DNA from: Rhopalosiphum padi
Taxonomy: Eukaryota; Arthropoda; Insecta; Hemiptera; Aphididae
Assembly: GCF_020882245.1 (NCBI RefSeq)
Contig: NC_083598.1
Coordinates: 82,651,714 to 82,715,713, forward strand
Length of the DNA stretch: 64,000 bases
Reading direction: 5' to 3'
The position numbers and the translations under genes were made by a program. How positions within the stretch are numbered: position 1 is the first letter of the stretch; every line of letters starts with the position of its first letter. Shown here piece by piece: positions 51,002 through 64,000 of this stretch. The notes under the pieces were generated by a model. That model worked only from the letters and a program-made list of their open reading frames with translations, searched no databases and was not told the origin of the DNA.

Positions 51002-51170
51002 CAGTTCTTTACGGCGGTGAAAGTAATGGCGAGGATCGCGTATAATATAATGGTGTTTTGTAACGGGCGGGGCGGCGGCGATGGGTGACCGCGATGGAAG
51101 GGCGGAAATCGTATAAATCACAAAGTTTACTTTGCGCAGCATCTCTCCCCCCACCCCCCCCCCCATCACA
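50600..51170. promoter_or_regulatory. CpG-rich islet with C tracts and (GT)n
   Basis: CpG-rich words (GATCCGGACGGCCG, CACCGCGCGAGTGCCGGGCG, GCGGGGCGGCGGCG), a C10 tract at 50732-50741, a C-rich tract at 51147-51164, (AT)n at 50887-50903 and (GT)n with (CG)n at about 50969-51002. A minus-strand ATG at 50721-50719 in good context (CGGCAATGGCG) opens a frame to 50541 with no recognised domain. Candidate promoter or leader. The coding call is too weak to make. Confidence 0.32.
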
Positions 51171-51900
51171 CAGTGTTATATTTACCTGTAAGAAAAGCTA
51201 AAAAAAAAAATGTCACCACGAGATTTATATAATTTATACATATATTTATACATATATATGTATATAATATTATATATATGTCTGTATGTCTGTATGTATA
51301 TATGTGTACGTACGGTTCTCCCCAAAGGACAAGATATTTTTATTGTCGACGCGGGGGTGGCGGCGAAGTGTCGAAACAAATTATTTTTGTTTACGAGTAT
51401 ATAATCGCCCACTCACCAGGTATACCAGTGATACCTACTAAACGACGTTGCTCTATATTATAATAATAATATACTCCGTCGACGTCGTTGGAATTAATTC
51501 GAGCGATTTATCGGTTGACCTTATAAGCGCGTTCGTGTGAACACTTACCGCGGTTACCGTATACGTCGGTACTTGCTATATAAAATAATAATATAATATT
51601 GTGATATAATATTAAGCGCAAAGCTGCGAGGAAAAAAAAAATTATACACATTATATTATGTGCATTCGGTCGAACACGACATCGCTGTTGCGACACTCAA
51701 TATCGACTTACTTGTAGTTCCGTGCTGTATCGTATAAAATCACAGCGACTCGCGTTTTCGAACACATAATTTGTTTGTTCGCTGCTGTGTTTGAAAGGTC
51801 GAAATTCACCGACCAATACTGTTTGTGAATTTAAATATTTAAATTTCAAATTCATTTTTTCGTGCGAAATTAATTCCCATTGATATTCTGTGTACATATT
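51171..51900. other. Mixed DNA, AT microsatellites and CpG patches
   Basis: AT/GT-rich repeats at 51236-51310 and CpG patches at 51345-51370, 51475-51570 and 51660-51750. On the minus strand ACCTG|GTGAGT near 51411-51417 is a strong donor-like site after a 32-codon open stretch, but no acceptor or recognisable peptide supports an exon. Confidence 0.4.
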
Positions 51901-54900
51901 TATACAGCATGACTCCCCGGTACGAGTATAATATAATATGGTCCATATATTTAACGGTGTTTTTTATTTTTACTTTTTATGGTTTATCGTATAATATTTA
52001 TATGACTATAATACATTGATTTACAACGGCAAATGTGTTTGATTTAAAATTATCATACTCGAAATTCGGTGTAAAAAAAAAAAAAAAAAATGTCATAGCA
52101 AATAATATGGCGTGTATTTATATCGGGTTAACGCAGTATTATATTTACGATGTCAATGCGATAGCCATTTATCACACAACTTTTAAAATATACTTCTTTT
52201 AGAATTTTCGGGAAAAAAATATTTTAATTCGAATGTTTTTATCGCATCATCGTCATTCGTCACTGGACGTTTTCAACCTCAATTCTATTAAACCTCGGCT
52301 TTGACATTATAAATTATCACTCTGCAGAAGTTTATCAGCTTTCGATTACTTCAGAATAAAACCGTATTAGTTGAAAGCTAAGTATAATATATATTTATTA
52401 TACTGCATCTCCTGTTCGGCTTCTTATGATTTTATTATCTTTTCCATCATTAACTAACTATATTTTAGGTGCGTTAAATATTTGCGAATAACTGCGGGGT
52501 ACCTTGAATAAAATATTAACTTTTGTATTCGTTTACATTATTTTGTGTTTTTTGATATTTCTATGGAATATTGTGCGGATTGTAATATTTATTCGTATCA
52601 ATAAAATTGTATATCAAATTATTAATAAAAAATATATATATATATTTATATAAATGGTTATAATATTATATAAACTTTAAACGTATGATTGAAATTCACA
52701 TAAAATATGATTAGGTTAAGAAATAATCAATACACAAATATAAATATAGTATTCAAACTCGTATCTCGCAAAATATTACAAACTTTATCGCGATTCACAG
52801 TTAGTAAATTATCTCCTCTTAAAACGTTACCTAACCTAACCTAACCTGATATTGTATATATTATAGATATATATTTAATAAGGGCAAATGTAGATAGGTG
52901 TAGACTTGTAATATTTATAACATGGAAATAAATTCGAATTGTTATTCGCGGTGTACGTTTGTTTGGGGTGAGTAATTGAAATTCGCACAAAAATTTGTAT
53001 AAACAAAGATCGTGACTAATTTATTAATTCATACTCTACAAGTTTAATTTCGAGTTTCAGCATTAAAATAAGTTAAAATTTAAAAAACATTTATTCAAAG
53101 TGCACATCGCCGTCGTGGTTAGACCTTAAGTATTAAAGAAATTAACTTCTAACAAGTCGTTAATTATTTAAATATTACTACTATAATAATGTTATTAGTA
53201 AAATTATTGCAAATACAAAAATACGTTTTGTGGCATGCTCTAGTTCGGTGTCGGTATCTAACCATGGTAGAAGGTGATCATCAACGTACCTACATGCAAT
53301 GCGAATCGTCGCAAAACGTAATTTAATTTCCCTTATAAAGTTATAACAATGACTCATTTTAAGTGTCAACTAAGTTTTGCACTTTTTTTTATTTAAACAA
53401 ATTGTTTTTAATTGTATACAATTAATTATGCACACCCATCTACATTTATATTTTTCTAAAAGCATCTTATATTTCACAAAAAGTCCTATCGAAAACACAA
53501 GGTCAAGTGATAAAAATGAAGAAAAATGTGAACTGTAGAAACTTTTACTTATATTTATGTATAGAAAAAAATAGCAAAACTATAAATAATTTTAAAGATT
53601 ATTACGTTAGAGTAAACTCTGTAAGTGCACAGATATGGCAAAATTGCGCGTCGTGGTAACAGTGTGTAGAGATACTTATATATTTTTATATCCAATGTCG
53701 GTTCTCAAATAAAACATGGGTATACTTGCACCTCGAGTAATTTTAATAACATTTCAAACACATTTGACAGTTATTTAAATCAGTCATAACTTATACATTA
53801 TATTGCAGCGTGTTCGGGTTAATGACAATATATTTTTTTCTTATGTATACTTATATACTTACAAAAGTTCACCTATGATAATATAAAATTATATTATGTA
53901 TATTATAGTTATATGTATTGTTAATAAAACAAATTCGTATCCAATTAAAATAACTTATTTAAATTAACAAAATTGTAAATAAATAAAAAAATTACCAAGA
54001 ACGGGATAATATTTCGATATATATGATCTGATTAGATTTATTTTATTCGACTATTTAAGCTTGAAACCGTTCTAAATAGAGAACGGATAAAATGAAGCTA
54101 ACTTTATTCATCAATCGTAATCGATTTATTGAGGTCCTCCATTTAAATTTATGAACATTCGATCTATGAGTATTTAATAATAAATACATAGAATATAATG
54201 GAATCATAATATGGTTCAATTATTACTACATTTCAATCACAATCTAAAACTCATAGACGTTAACTATATTGTCGTAAACATAAGTATATACTAAAATATT
54301 ATCATTTCTTTCTTTTTTTTTTTTTAATAATAATATTTTGTTGAAAGCCAAAAAAATCTAAAAATCTAACAAATATAGGTCAAGGTGACAAAATTCAATG
54401 ATTCAGGTATAAACCTTTTTTTAAAATGTTTGTATAATTATTAGCCTATCGTAACCTCTATTTAAAATAATATTATTATTTGCATAAGCAATAATGTGAT
54501 GGCGAAAATATAATTATAATGCGAGTGTGTAGTAACTAATTTTATTATCATCGTTATTTTATAATAACGCAGAATCCAGTATATACTATAATTATGTAGG
54601 CATTTAATTGTTTTATATTTGACTTTTCAAACCACAGAATGTGCACAGACATTTTAGTTATAATATATATAACGATAACTAAAACTACAATTAAACATGA
54701 ATTTTGCATTATTATATTTTATTTTCAAATAGAAAAATGAAAAGTTTATAAGTAAAAAGTGTAAATCTAATTTTACATTTTTTGGTAGAGCTAAAAAATG
54801 TTTAACATATAGAATTTATCATGTTAATGCTTTTCTTATATATTTATTAGAGATTTATAGGAAAAAAAATACGTGAATTTTTCTATAATAATAATTTTTT

Positions 54901-55429
54901 GGTAAGCAAACACTTTTTATATTTTTTTTTAACTTACTTTTCGTCTTATGATACGATAGTTTTACCTTTCAGATATAAAATATTTTGTCGATAATAATAT
55001 TATCTCGCGCAAAAGCTATTTGTTCTCGGTGCATGTATTAAGAGTCAAAAAAGTGTTGTGTTATAACTCTATATCATGTATTATATAGTTTACACACTTA
55101 AAAAAAAAATGGTGTATAGTATAATATTACAGTCCTGTGCGTTATCAGTTTACTTCACAAAACAAATTTTAGCTTGATTTTTATTTTCAAAAAACTGATA
55201 GGTAATTAAAATAATAATTGATTCGATAATAATTTATCGTCCCCTTTCTTTCAAACGGTCGTAAGTATATTTATTTTATTGGAACAATAACTACTCGCAA
55301 TAAACTCGCAATATCCGTCACATTATACATATCAACAAAAATATAATTAACAAAAAAATTACAGATTATTTATTATCCAAATAACCGATACACCAGCCGT
55401 GTATAAAGTTGCAAATTAATATTTTTGAT
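51901..55429. other. AT-rich non-coding DNA
   Basis: About 3.5 kb AT-rich. A poly-A tract lies at 52073-52090. A stem ACGTTTTG / CAAAACGT brackets 53223-53320. No gene was recognised. Confidence 0.6.
52830..52847. repeat. Short (CCTAA)n array, telomere-type unit
   Basis: CCTAACCTAACCTAACCT is 3.6 copies of CCTAA, the complement of the arthropod telomeric TTAGG. It is too short to be a telomere end. It could be an interstitial relic or chance. Confidence 0.7.
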
Positions 55430-56960
55430 TATTCAATAAACATTGATAAAACTGATTTTGAATCTCTGAAAAAATATAACACAAACATCAGTTTTATTCA
55501 TTAAAATTTCTCTAAAAGAAACTAAAAAACTAAAAAAAATCAATAAGTATAGGTGTTGGTAACAGCACCTAAACCGTTTCTCTCTTTTCGCCGTTAACAA
55601 CTCTGAAAATACTAAATAAGAACAAACTACCACCGCCAATATTTTAAATGGAACCTTAGACTTAATAATCTTTTGCAATCAACTCGTTGATTTAAATGGT
55701 TCTGAAATTGTATTTTTAAATCATTCTCCATCTCCGACAAAGTAAAAATTCAGCAACAAAGCAAACTTTCATCGATTCGTAATTCACTTTAAAAAAGAAA
55801 AGAGCTAGGTGTACAACTCACACGAACAAAAATTGTGCCAAATAATCATTGGAAATCTGAATCCATCACACTTCTAACAAATATCAGAGTAGGAATAGAA
55901 GAAAAATCAGATTTAATGTCCGACAAGTTACTAATATTTCCAAAACAATATGAAACACTAACTTCCATTGTTGCGTATCGATCGCTGACCAGTAGAATAA
56001 ATAAAAACATATTATTAAATTTAACTTTCCCTTTTCACACTAAATATAATATATAGGTAGAAGAAATCCTCAGAAGAAAAAATATAATATAGTTCTTAAA
56101 CCACCAATACTACTGCAGCCACTCTAAAAAATACTATTTTGTAATCTCCAAAATGTATAGACTATATTAAAAAAAAAATTCGTTCCTCTACAAATAACGG
56201 CAAATCGTATATGATTGAACATATAAAGTGCTCTCGATAAAGGTGACCAACCAAAATACTTCAGGGTTTGTATATCTGTAAGTAACTTTGATGATTTCGG
56301 AACCCAACTCTAAATGAGCACGGTACCAATTTAAACAATAATATAATTAATATCAATTATAATCATGTTGGCTTTATTAATTATTGTAAGACCACCAAGT
56401 GGCTAACATCCGATATAAATTTAACGACCTTACAGCTAGTTATTATTCTTATTCGAAGACCATATATTTCTGGTCACACCACTTCAATGAATAAATCTAA
56501 TACAAACTCTATTCACTGCAGTCATACAGTATTTTGTTTAAAAAAATGTTAAGTTGACGAACACACTGATCTGTGCCTATTCGTCGCAGTCCTCGACCAC
56601 GTAATACTTTTTTTCAAAAATTTAAATTATCTATTTATTTTTACTTATATTTATACAAAGCAATACCGATTGTATGGTCTATAAGATATAAACTTTCCAA
56701 TCAATTTCATTCTGCGTAATAGCCACGCGTATCGGACTATACTTTAAAATCCGACCAATAAATTCAAACCACCTCAGAAACAGTAGAAGCAACCTATACA
56801 AACTATTTCAATCCCATGCCGAAACTCGCGCCCAAATCTTCTGACCGTTGGCCTTCACTACAACATTATACTCGGAAAGTTTCTCGGAGCAGGCTCAAAA
56901 GAAACTTGCGTTAAGACTTTGCATAGCGAAAAGAAAAAAAAAATACAAATTCGAGATAAA
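55430..56960. other. Compositionally distinct A/C-strand-biased block
   Basis: From about 55490 to 56960 the plus strand is rich in A and C (ACCACCAATACTACTGCAGCC, GACCACCAAGTGGCTAAC, CCATGCCGAAACTCGCGCCC), unlike the flanking DNA. A 73-codon frame at 55835-56056 (opens with TTG) and the interrupted stretch around 56780-56900 have fairly protein-like codons (for example NPMPKLAPKSSDRWPSLQHY). This is what a decayed retrotransposon or pseudogene would look like, but I cannot match it to a family. Confidence 0.25.
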
Positions 56961-57419
56961 ACTGTTGGATACTGCTGCGCAATGTTTTAACTGACCATTC
57001 GCTGTATACGGCGTTACTGCGGTGTACGTATCGATATCCACACGGTCGCTTATCGTAAATATTATTATTATTTTACTCGTCGTATAATTTCAAATAAATG
57101 TTCAAAAAAATATATACAAAAACGTACGCACATAAAAACATGTAGGTTGCTACATATTATAATATATTATATTTTTTGTAATCAATATATTTTTTTATCC
57201 ATTAGTCATCTGATTGGATATTCGGGTGTTTTTTTTTTTTTTTTAATATATTTTGTATGCATCATAAACATTCAAATCCTTTGATTTTTTTTTTTTTTTT
57301 GCTTTAATATGTTTTTGTTTGTGACGGCCGTCAACTACAACATGTCGGCTTGAATGTTTAGATAGGTACCTATATATTATTATTATTACTGATACATTTT
57401 TTTTATTTCGGAGGTTGTC
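56961..57419. other. AT-rich spacer with poly-T
   Basis: Poly-T runs at about 57230-57244 and 57285-57300. No gene was seen. Confidence 0.6.
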
Positions 57420-58630
57420 TTTTTCACCGTGTACCGGCGCGACGTGAAAATCGAATACGACGGTTATAATATTATTATTGTGTCCACCGCTCGCTTGTCA
57501 ATTCGTATAAATCGAATGTCTCTCTCACCCCCTCGTCCACGACCACAGACTCCGCCGGCACCGCTATACCATCAAACGAGTATTAACAATCTCGAAATCA
57601 GCTGCCGCGTTACATAATATTATTAATATTACGTGTTTTGCATGTGACTATAGTTATATTTACCACGAGACCGATAACCGATAATAATTATTATGACGAT
57701 ACAGCACAGAGCACTGCAGTATAATAATGTATTGCGGGGTCATAATAACATAATAATAATTATGGTATCATCGTAATATTATTATCGTGCGGTAACAACG
57801 TTTTAAAACTCTGTAATGAACCGTAATAATATTATTATCATCATGCCCGTGCTTAGAACACAGTGTTAGCATAGGTACTCGTGTGCACAGCCGCGTTATC
57901 GCGCAGATAAAAAAGGTGTACCTAATATTATACAAATAACGACCGATTTATTATTGGGCGTTATAGTTATTATCGTCGTCGACGTCTATGTTCGTACTGT
58001 ATCATATTATTATATTATTATAATGTAAAATGTTTACACTGACTATCGACGACCGCGTACGTCCTATTTTAAAACGTCCATGTTTAATAATAATAATAAT
58101 AATAATAAAACACAATTTTATGACGTGCGCATTAAAAATAGATAACTTTAATATTTATTAATCCTCTATAAAAGCGTTGGAAGCGTTCGAATCGTTCGAT
58201 TTCGGTTTTATTTTTTCAATAGAAATATTTTCCATTGTTTCTGTCGTAAATTGGTATTGTGCAGTGATCGTTCGGTCGTGACAACAGTCAGTTAAACAGA
58301 ATTATTTTTTAAAGTTATAATTCAATATCGTCATCTCGTATTGAAGACACGACGGCTCTGCATTATGATATTAACGGTCGTCGCACAATCTTATAGCTTG
58401 TTTAAATATTCGGAGATTAATTCCGATGTGTTTTTATTGGAAACCATTAAGTCCGTTACACCGTTGTTTCCGAGTAAAACAGGAAATTACGGCGCTATAA
58501 TATTATTCACTTCACGTGTGCCCTACTGAGGCGTGGTCGCGATAACGCTGCAGTCGGTCGCCTGATGTCGACGTACTGCTTGCGAATTGTGTGCGACATA
58601 AATATAAAATCCGCAGTTGAACGAAACCAA
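57420..58630. promoter_or_regulatory. Cluster of CpG patches with ATAATATTAT palindromes
   Basis: CpG-containing patches (CGGCGCGACGTGAAAATCG; CCCTCGTCCACGACCAC; CGCGTTATCGCGCAG; ATCGTCGTCGACGTC; CGACCGCGTACGTCC) alternate with ATAATATTAT-type palindromes and (TAA)n at 58085-58107. Frames at 57429-57617 and 58341-58529 (62 codons each; both open with TTG or GTG rather than ATG) are not recognised. A regulatory region is possible. Confidence 0.28.
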
Positions 58631-61600
58631 ATGCATACCGTAAACTTTGTATATTATAAGATTATATTTTTATGGTTAAAATATAAATTTGAAAAAATTA
58701 AATAAATACGTTTAGTAATTTTTCTTACAGACCTTGAAAGAGTCGAATTAATACTTAACATTAATATACTATATTTGTTTATTTTTTTCCTTTTCGACCA
58801 AATATCTACTTCTCTTGGTCACCGTACAAACTTTAAATAAGAAAGAAAAACACGACGAAGAAAGTACAGAAACGAGAAAGATAATCTCGCGTCGTCCTTG
58901 TCAGGGGTGCATTTCCCGCAAAATTAGTCTGACTTGAAGTCAAATAAAAAGTGTCCGTAGGTACTCGAACAATGAATGTTGTGTCTCGTTATTAAGGCGT
59001 GGGACTATCGGCTGTAAGTGGTATACAATAGCTATAATAACCAAACCGTTAAAATTATATTTTTATGTAATATAAATAATATAATACAGTAAGTACTATA
59101 GTATTATATCTATATTAGAAAACATTGTCATGATCTTTATCATTTAAAAAAAATATTATTATTTAAACATCGATACTAAATAACTACTGAGAACCGCAAG
59201 GGAATCAGTGCGCACATCCTCACTCTTAAAATACGCCCGCAATAATAGTATGTATATAGGTTATTAACTAACAAATAAATTAAAACAATGATTAAAGATG
59301 TGTACGTGCCTTAGACTGATAACTCAGACGCGAAGCAATCTCTAACCATTAAATAGATATAAGACAATTTATTAGTTGGCACGTTTTTAGTTCTATCCGT
59401 TTTAAGAAAACAAAACTTTTTCCCGCCGTATTATATAACTTATAATTCGTCTCATAAGCATATGCAATAATAAGAAGATTTCATTCAAGACTCTCTTAGT
59501 GCATGCGTAATGCAATAATATAATAATATGTAAATTATGACGTCAAATAAAATTACTGGAATTCGGTTACGTTTTTTTTTAATAGCAAAAAGAAAATGTA
59601 AGGTCGACATTTTCACATGACGCATTTTTTCACCTTGACGCTGTTCATTTGTAAAGAAATCTCATTTTAGCTGACGAATTATTTTGCGTAGACACAGTTT
59701 GGTTGAGTTGGCAAGATCATTTCAAACGCAGTAAGCTGAAAAATTGGTCAATCATAAATGCATTCATCAAATTCACGTACACAACAAACGAGATTATTAA
59801 AAAATTACATTTTACACCGTATAAACACGTATATTTACATGTTCACCTGTCGTATACAAACGATCACAGCCTAATATAGTAATAGTCATCGGTGGAAATA
59901 ATTTAGTTCGCGTAAATCGATACGCACTATTTTGTAGTTAAAAAAAATACTATGAACGGTATAATACGTCTGCCTGTAATGTATAATAAATTCCGTCATT
60001 TTAGACTAATACTTATTCTGTGTACAATAATTATTCACTTGGTTTACAACAATAATGATAATATATATCTCGTAACATTGAAACTTTAAGTAAACATCAT
60101 AATAATGTGTCCATGTACCAGAGATTTGTTTATTTATTTCAGATTTAATCGGATTAAAATTTTTATATAATATCTAAAACATTTTTCATAATATATTAAA
60201 TGTTTTCTACTTACATCGCGTATTAATGATTATAGTATTATCAATTCAATACGAATAATAGTATTATTTATTTTTTTTAAAACATCAAGTCATATCTTCA
60301 TTTATTTATTATTTAATTCTTAAATTGTAAAACATCTAAACGATATTTTCGTTCCAATTCTTTGAACTTACAAATTCCGCTTTAAAAAGTGTGTTAAATT
60401 ATTCGAATGAATCTCAGATCTAACAAAATTAATATAGATTATACATTTATAATAATTCCTTTTAGTTTTCTTGACAGTTGTCAGTAAATATATATATATA
60501 TATTTTGAATTTTCATTCCATTTTTTACAATGTATAAAATAATTGAAGACATTTCAATTACCTACGCTGACTGTAAATGTAAAAAAAACCGGATTTCACT
60601 TTATACCTACGTCAAAGTATACCAATTTCCACATTTTTTACATTTCTCTAAAATATTATATAGTAAGTTGTAATATTGGATAAAGTATTGAATTTCGATG
60701 AAAAACCCAATAGAAAAATGTTTTATCTTTAACAAATGTTTTTTTTTCCTATGTGAAAGTGATTTTAATTTGTTCGTTAGATTATCGAACATTATCGAAT
60801 ATAATAATAGCCTGAATGTCAAAACTATATAATTATCAATTATATTATATATTTTAAATAATTATGAAGACTGTATTTCATTAAAAATTGTATTTATATT
60901 TTTTTAAGAAAAAAGTGCTGATGGTTCTAAAAAAAAGAGAGGAAATAATGATAACATCGCCTATATTTAAATAAAGTAATCTGTGTGTGTAAAATGGCCT
61001 TTGCATTTGCTTTTTGTTAAACGATAAAGGTTTACATTAATGTGACATAAAGTCAAGAATTACTACATTTAGCCAAGGATAAATTCACTCAAACTTCCTT
61101 CATTTCGTTTATTCTATTTATTTAAATAATATAAATAAACTACCAACGTCATCGGCGTAAAGTTAAATGTAATCTGCATATATTTCAAAATCATAATTTT
61201 ATAACGTCGACCAGCGTCTTGATGAAAAAAACACTATTATTTTTACACCTGATCGTTGACTACCCTGAGGATATTTGATTGATATAGTTTTTAATTGTAT
61301 AAAAAATAGCGTAAGAGCGATGGAAAAATATTCTTATAAATTGATGGTTTCTTTGCCAAGAAACGATAATAATATAATAGTATAAAGTTTATATTTTTAA
61401 AAAAAAACATTTACGAGCTGATTTAATACGTACCTACTACCTATACAGTACTCATATTATACGTATATTACTTACGATATTGTATTTAATTTTTCATTTC
61501 TGTGCATACTGTACAGGAAATCGTATATTTATGGTTTTCAGTTGGTATTAAAACGGTGACATTATGGTGGACAAAATGGTAATATTTTATACCCAGTAAA

Positions 61601-64000
61601 ATAAAAAATACATTTTGTGTTAAAATTAGTATAATCAATAATGCATTATATTATTATAGTATACGAAATAGATAAAACTAAACTAATATCTATGCAATAT
61701 AATAACATAATATAGCCATTAACAGACTATAATATATAATATATTATATTATGCAAAATATTTACCTCGAATTTCAAATTGCCAAATAAAAGATCAAACT
61801 TTTAAACAAAATAGTTTATTATCTCGTTTTATATTGGGTGTAATAAAATAATGTAATGAATAAATTCTTCGCACATTCGCATATTGTTTGCATACACCGT
61901 AAAACTAAGACGCGAGTAGAGAATATCGACAAAACGAAATTATTTTGTTCGCACAACAAAACTAATCGGAAGTCGTGTATTGGTACGCGCATGGTTGTCG
62001 ATTTTCCCATCTGATGAACTTTACGTTTTGTTTTGTTCCTTCCGAACTCAGCCGTGACGACCAAACAATAATATACAACTCATTTCAGTTTTATTACTTA
62101 ACCAAGTTTATGCAAATTGAATTTATCGTAAATTTAATTGGATAACAACCGTATGGCAACCGTTTTTATTGAACAGGACAACATTAAATTGTAAACCGAA
62201 CCCTTCCACGTCCGTGTAGATATAGTAACTACTTTTCAAGAAAATATTCGTCGTGATTATATTACGTGACGGGCCAAATTACAAGAACGGCGAGCGAAAA
62301 GCGTTATGGTCCATGGAATATTTGATGGAATTAAGATCACATTATTTTATAATATAATAAATATAATGTAACGCATTTCAATTTTAATAATCGATCATCG
62401 CCTCACTCCTTATCACGTTTCGTTTCATAGTAACAGGCACGGTGTGGTGTACTACGACAAAAACCGACTATAAAGTCTTTAAAAAGGATGGCATGCATTT
62501 ATACATTAATTGTTAAAAACCTTAATAAAACTTATGAAATACTCGTATACCAAATTTTTATTACGAAAATAATTAAACTTAGAGTGTATTAATTGTATTA
62601 TCACAAATAGAAAATACTAGAAAATTCTCTCTAATGTATATTCGTAAAGTGTCCTTGACTTCTTGTGCAGTGATTGCTGTGCAGAACACTGCGACCGTTA
62701 CCACAATAATGTGACCAATAATAAAATGAACAATTTTATTATAAATATATTTTATCCAAAAACAAAATATAACATAATAATATAATGTTATTAATTTATG
62801 TAATATTTATATAATAAATCAATACCGACGTACGCCAACGAAGAGTAAAAATAAATTAAAATTAATAATATGTATTTTTAAAATTTCACTATGTGTAATA
62901 TTAATAATAATTAATTTTTGTAATGGAAAAAAATTTTAGTTCCTATAAAATATATTTTTGTAATTACTAAATTTGTTATTTTTTTATTTAATATAGGTAA
63001 GCATATAATTTTGTAAAAAGTTGAAATTAAAATTTCCATAAAAAAAATCATGGCTATGTATATTTTAGATTTCTAAATCGCTATAAGTTCTACTTATAAA
63101 GGAACCTTGTGTTATATTTTAGAACATAATTTTCTAGGAGAATACAATTGTTTTATTAACATTCGTAGAATAAAATTTTAAAACTTGAAAAAAAAAAAGA
63201 ATAATGTTTATAAATACATTAGAAATCATACCATGTCTAGAAGTTAGGTATTATAAATATTTTATAAAAATGGCAGAAACAAGGTTTTTCAATTACACAT
63301 AATAGTAAAATTTGTTTAGTGAAAAATTAGCGTAGCGTAAATATTATTTCCATTTTTCCATAGTTTTTCTTAGATTTTCTTGATTATTAAGATAAGAACG
63401 GTGATTTTTTTATTTTTACCTTTTGTAAGTACCTACTAGATTGAATTTTCTACCAGAAAGCACCTTCAAGTTGAAGATAAATTCATTTTCCTGCTACAAA
63501 ATGTGATGGAATTATAAAATAAAACAAAAAACACACATCATTGTCCCAGATCCCGAAAACTTTATTATGTTTTATAATCAGTTGATTTTATGTTTTTTTT
63601 TTATATACTTTTTAAAAACTTTTTAGTAACAAAATAAAAACGATATTATTGACAGCATTACAGTCAATATTCGCTTCTGTTCACGATAAAAATTTAGTTT
63701 CTCATTTACATTACTCCTAACTGTTGTCTTCTCGTGATATTATTTTTCTATGATATCTTGTATTTATTCTACGTTAGAACTAACAACTAAATTACTTACT
63801 GTAGGACTACTTGGACTTCTTTTATGTCATTCATCTTAACTCTTATTTAAATATTTTTTAATTCCAATTATATTGTAGGTACTCATAAGTAATAATAGTC
63901 CTCAAAAAGCGTAATGTATGGCGTAAAGCATAATAACTAATAACTATTATACCTATAGAATATAATATAAACATTACTATTTTAATATAATATATTTAAC
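58631..64000. other. AT-rich non-coding DNA to the right edge
   Basis: About 5.4 kb with no recognisable gene. More complex patches lie at 58800-59020 and 59580-59730. (AT)n lies at about 60487-60502. A GCAGTG / CACTGC pair at 62667-62692 could form a small stem. The 81-codon minus frame at 61819-62064 is not recognised. Confidence 0.55.

Noticed and set aside
51418..51515. Minus-strand open stretch ending in ACCTG|GTGAGT
   Set aside because: Good donor match, but only about 32 codons, a run of Tyr from ATT repeats, and no acceptor. Donor-like sites occur by chance in 64 kb.
1..64000. tRNA, rRNA, CRISPR arrays, phage or bacterial operons
   Set aside because: No tRNA B-box/T-arm pattern with a matching acceptor stem, no rRNA-like blocks, no regularly spaced repeats, no dense gene arrays. 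The window is eukaryotic non-coding DNA.

Overview
This 64 kb window looks like AT-rich, non-coding (intergenic or long-intron) DNA from an animal nuclear genome. An insect, most likely an aphid or a close hemipteran relative, is the best guess. The reasons are: an AT-rich background full of the short palindrome ATAATATTAT and the word TAGGTA; CpG that is common rather than depleted; many (AT)n, (TTA)n and (CA)n microsatellites and long A/T and C tracts; and one short CCTAA array, the arthropod-type telomere unit. The species call is inference. The sequence is not bacterial or phage-like: there are no dense open frames, operons, ribosome-binding sites, tRNA, rRNA or CRISPR arrays.

No complete gene could be recognised. 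The longest open frame (197 codons, minus strand, 38013-38606) runs through a C-homopolymer in a GC-rich islet and does not look like a known protein. The best coding candidate is a short minus-strand frame at the extreme left edge (4-204). It has a good start context, coding-like codons and a possible splice donor at 7-6, so a gene may continue off the left end. Weaker candidate exons lie near 35579-35803, 46511-46720 and 55835-56056.

The layout is a long AT-rich background interrupted by CpG/GC-rich islets. They lie near 1.85-2.1, 5.15-5.64, 6.84-7.35, 13.86-14.87, 17.64-18.54, 24.0-24.7, 25.1-25.3, 26.35-26.84, 28.2-28.6, 30.94-31.08, 38.1-39.08, 40.6-41.2, 42.0-42.27, 49.48-49.76, 50.6-51.17 and 57.4-58.6 kb. 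Several contain homeodomain-type (TGATTAAT, ATTAATAATTA) and TGACAG-type words. They look more like promoters or cis-regulatory modules than exons. Overlapping open frames on both strands in these islets are explained by scarcity of A/T-rich stop codons.

The clearest discrete features are non-autonomous transposons found by reading inverted repeats. (1) A 655-bp pogo/Tigger-like MITE lies at 34081-34735, flanked by TA, with terminal CAGTAGACGCC and a strong subterminal hairpin. (2) A foldback element lies at 47684-48246, with arms of roughly 140 bp and a 7-bp flanking repeat GTTATTG. (3) A foldback element lies at about 512-1284 with TATAnAGAGTGATT ends. (4) An older, more degenerate AGTTAA-rich inverted-repeat stretch lies at about 43416-44024. 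Other structure includes a perfect 34-bp tandem duplication in the CpG islet at 15 kb, a pair of mutually exclusive GC-rich hairpins at 17.67 kb and several perfect palindromes. I did not find evidence for a novel multi-gene system. The window's interest lies in its mobile-element relics and its pattern of GC-rich islets.
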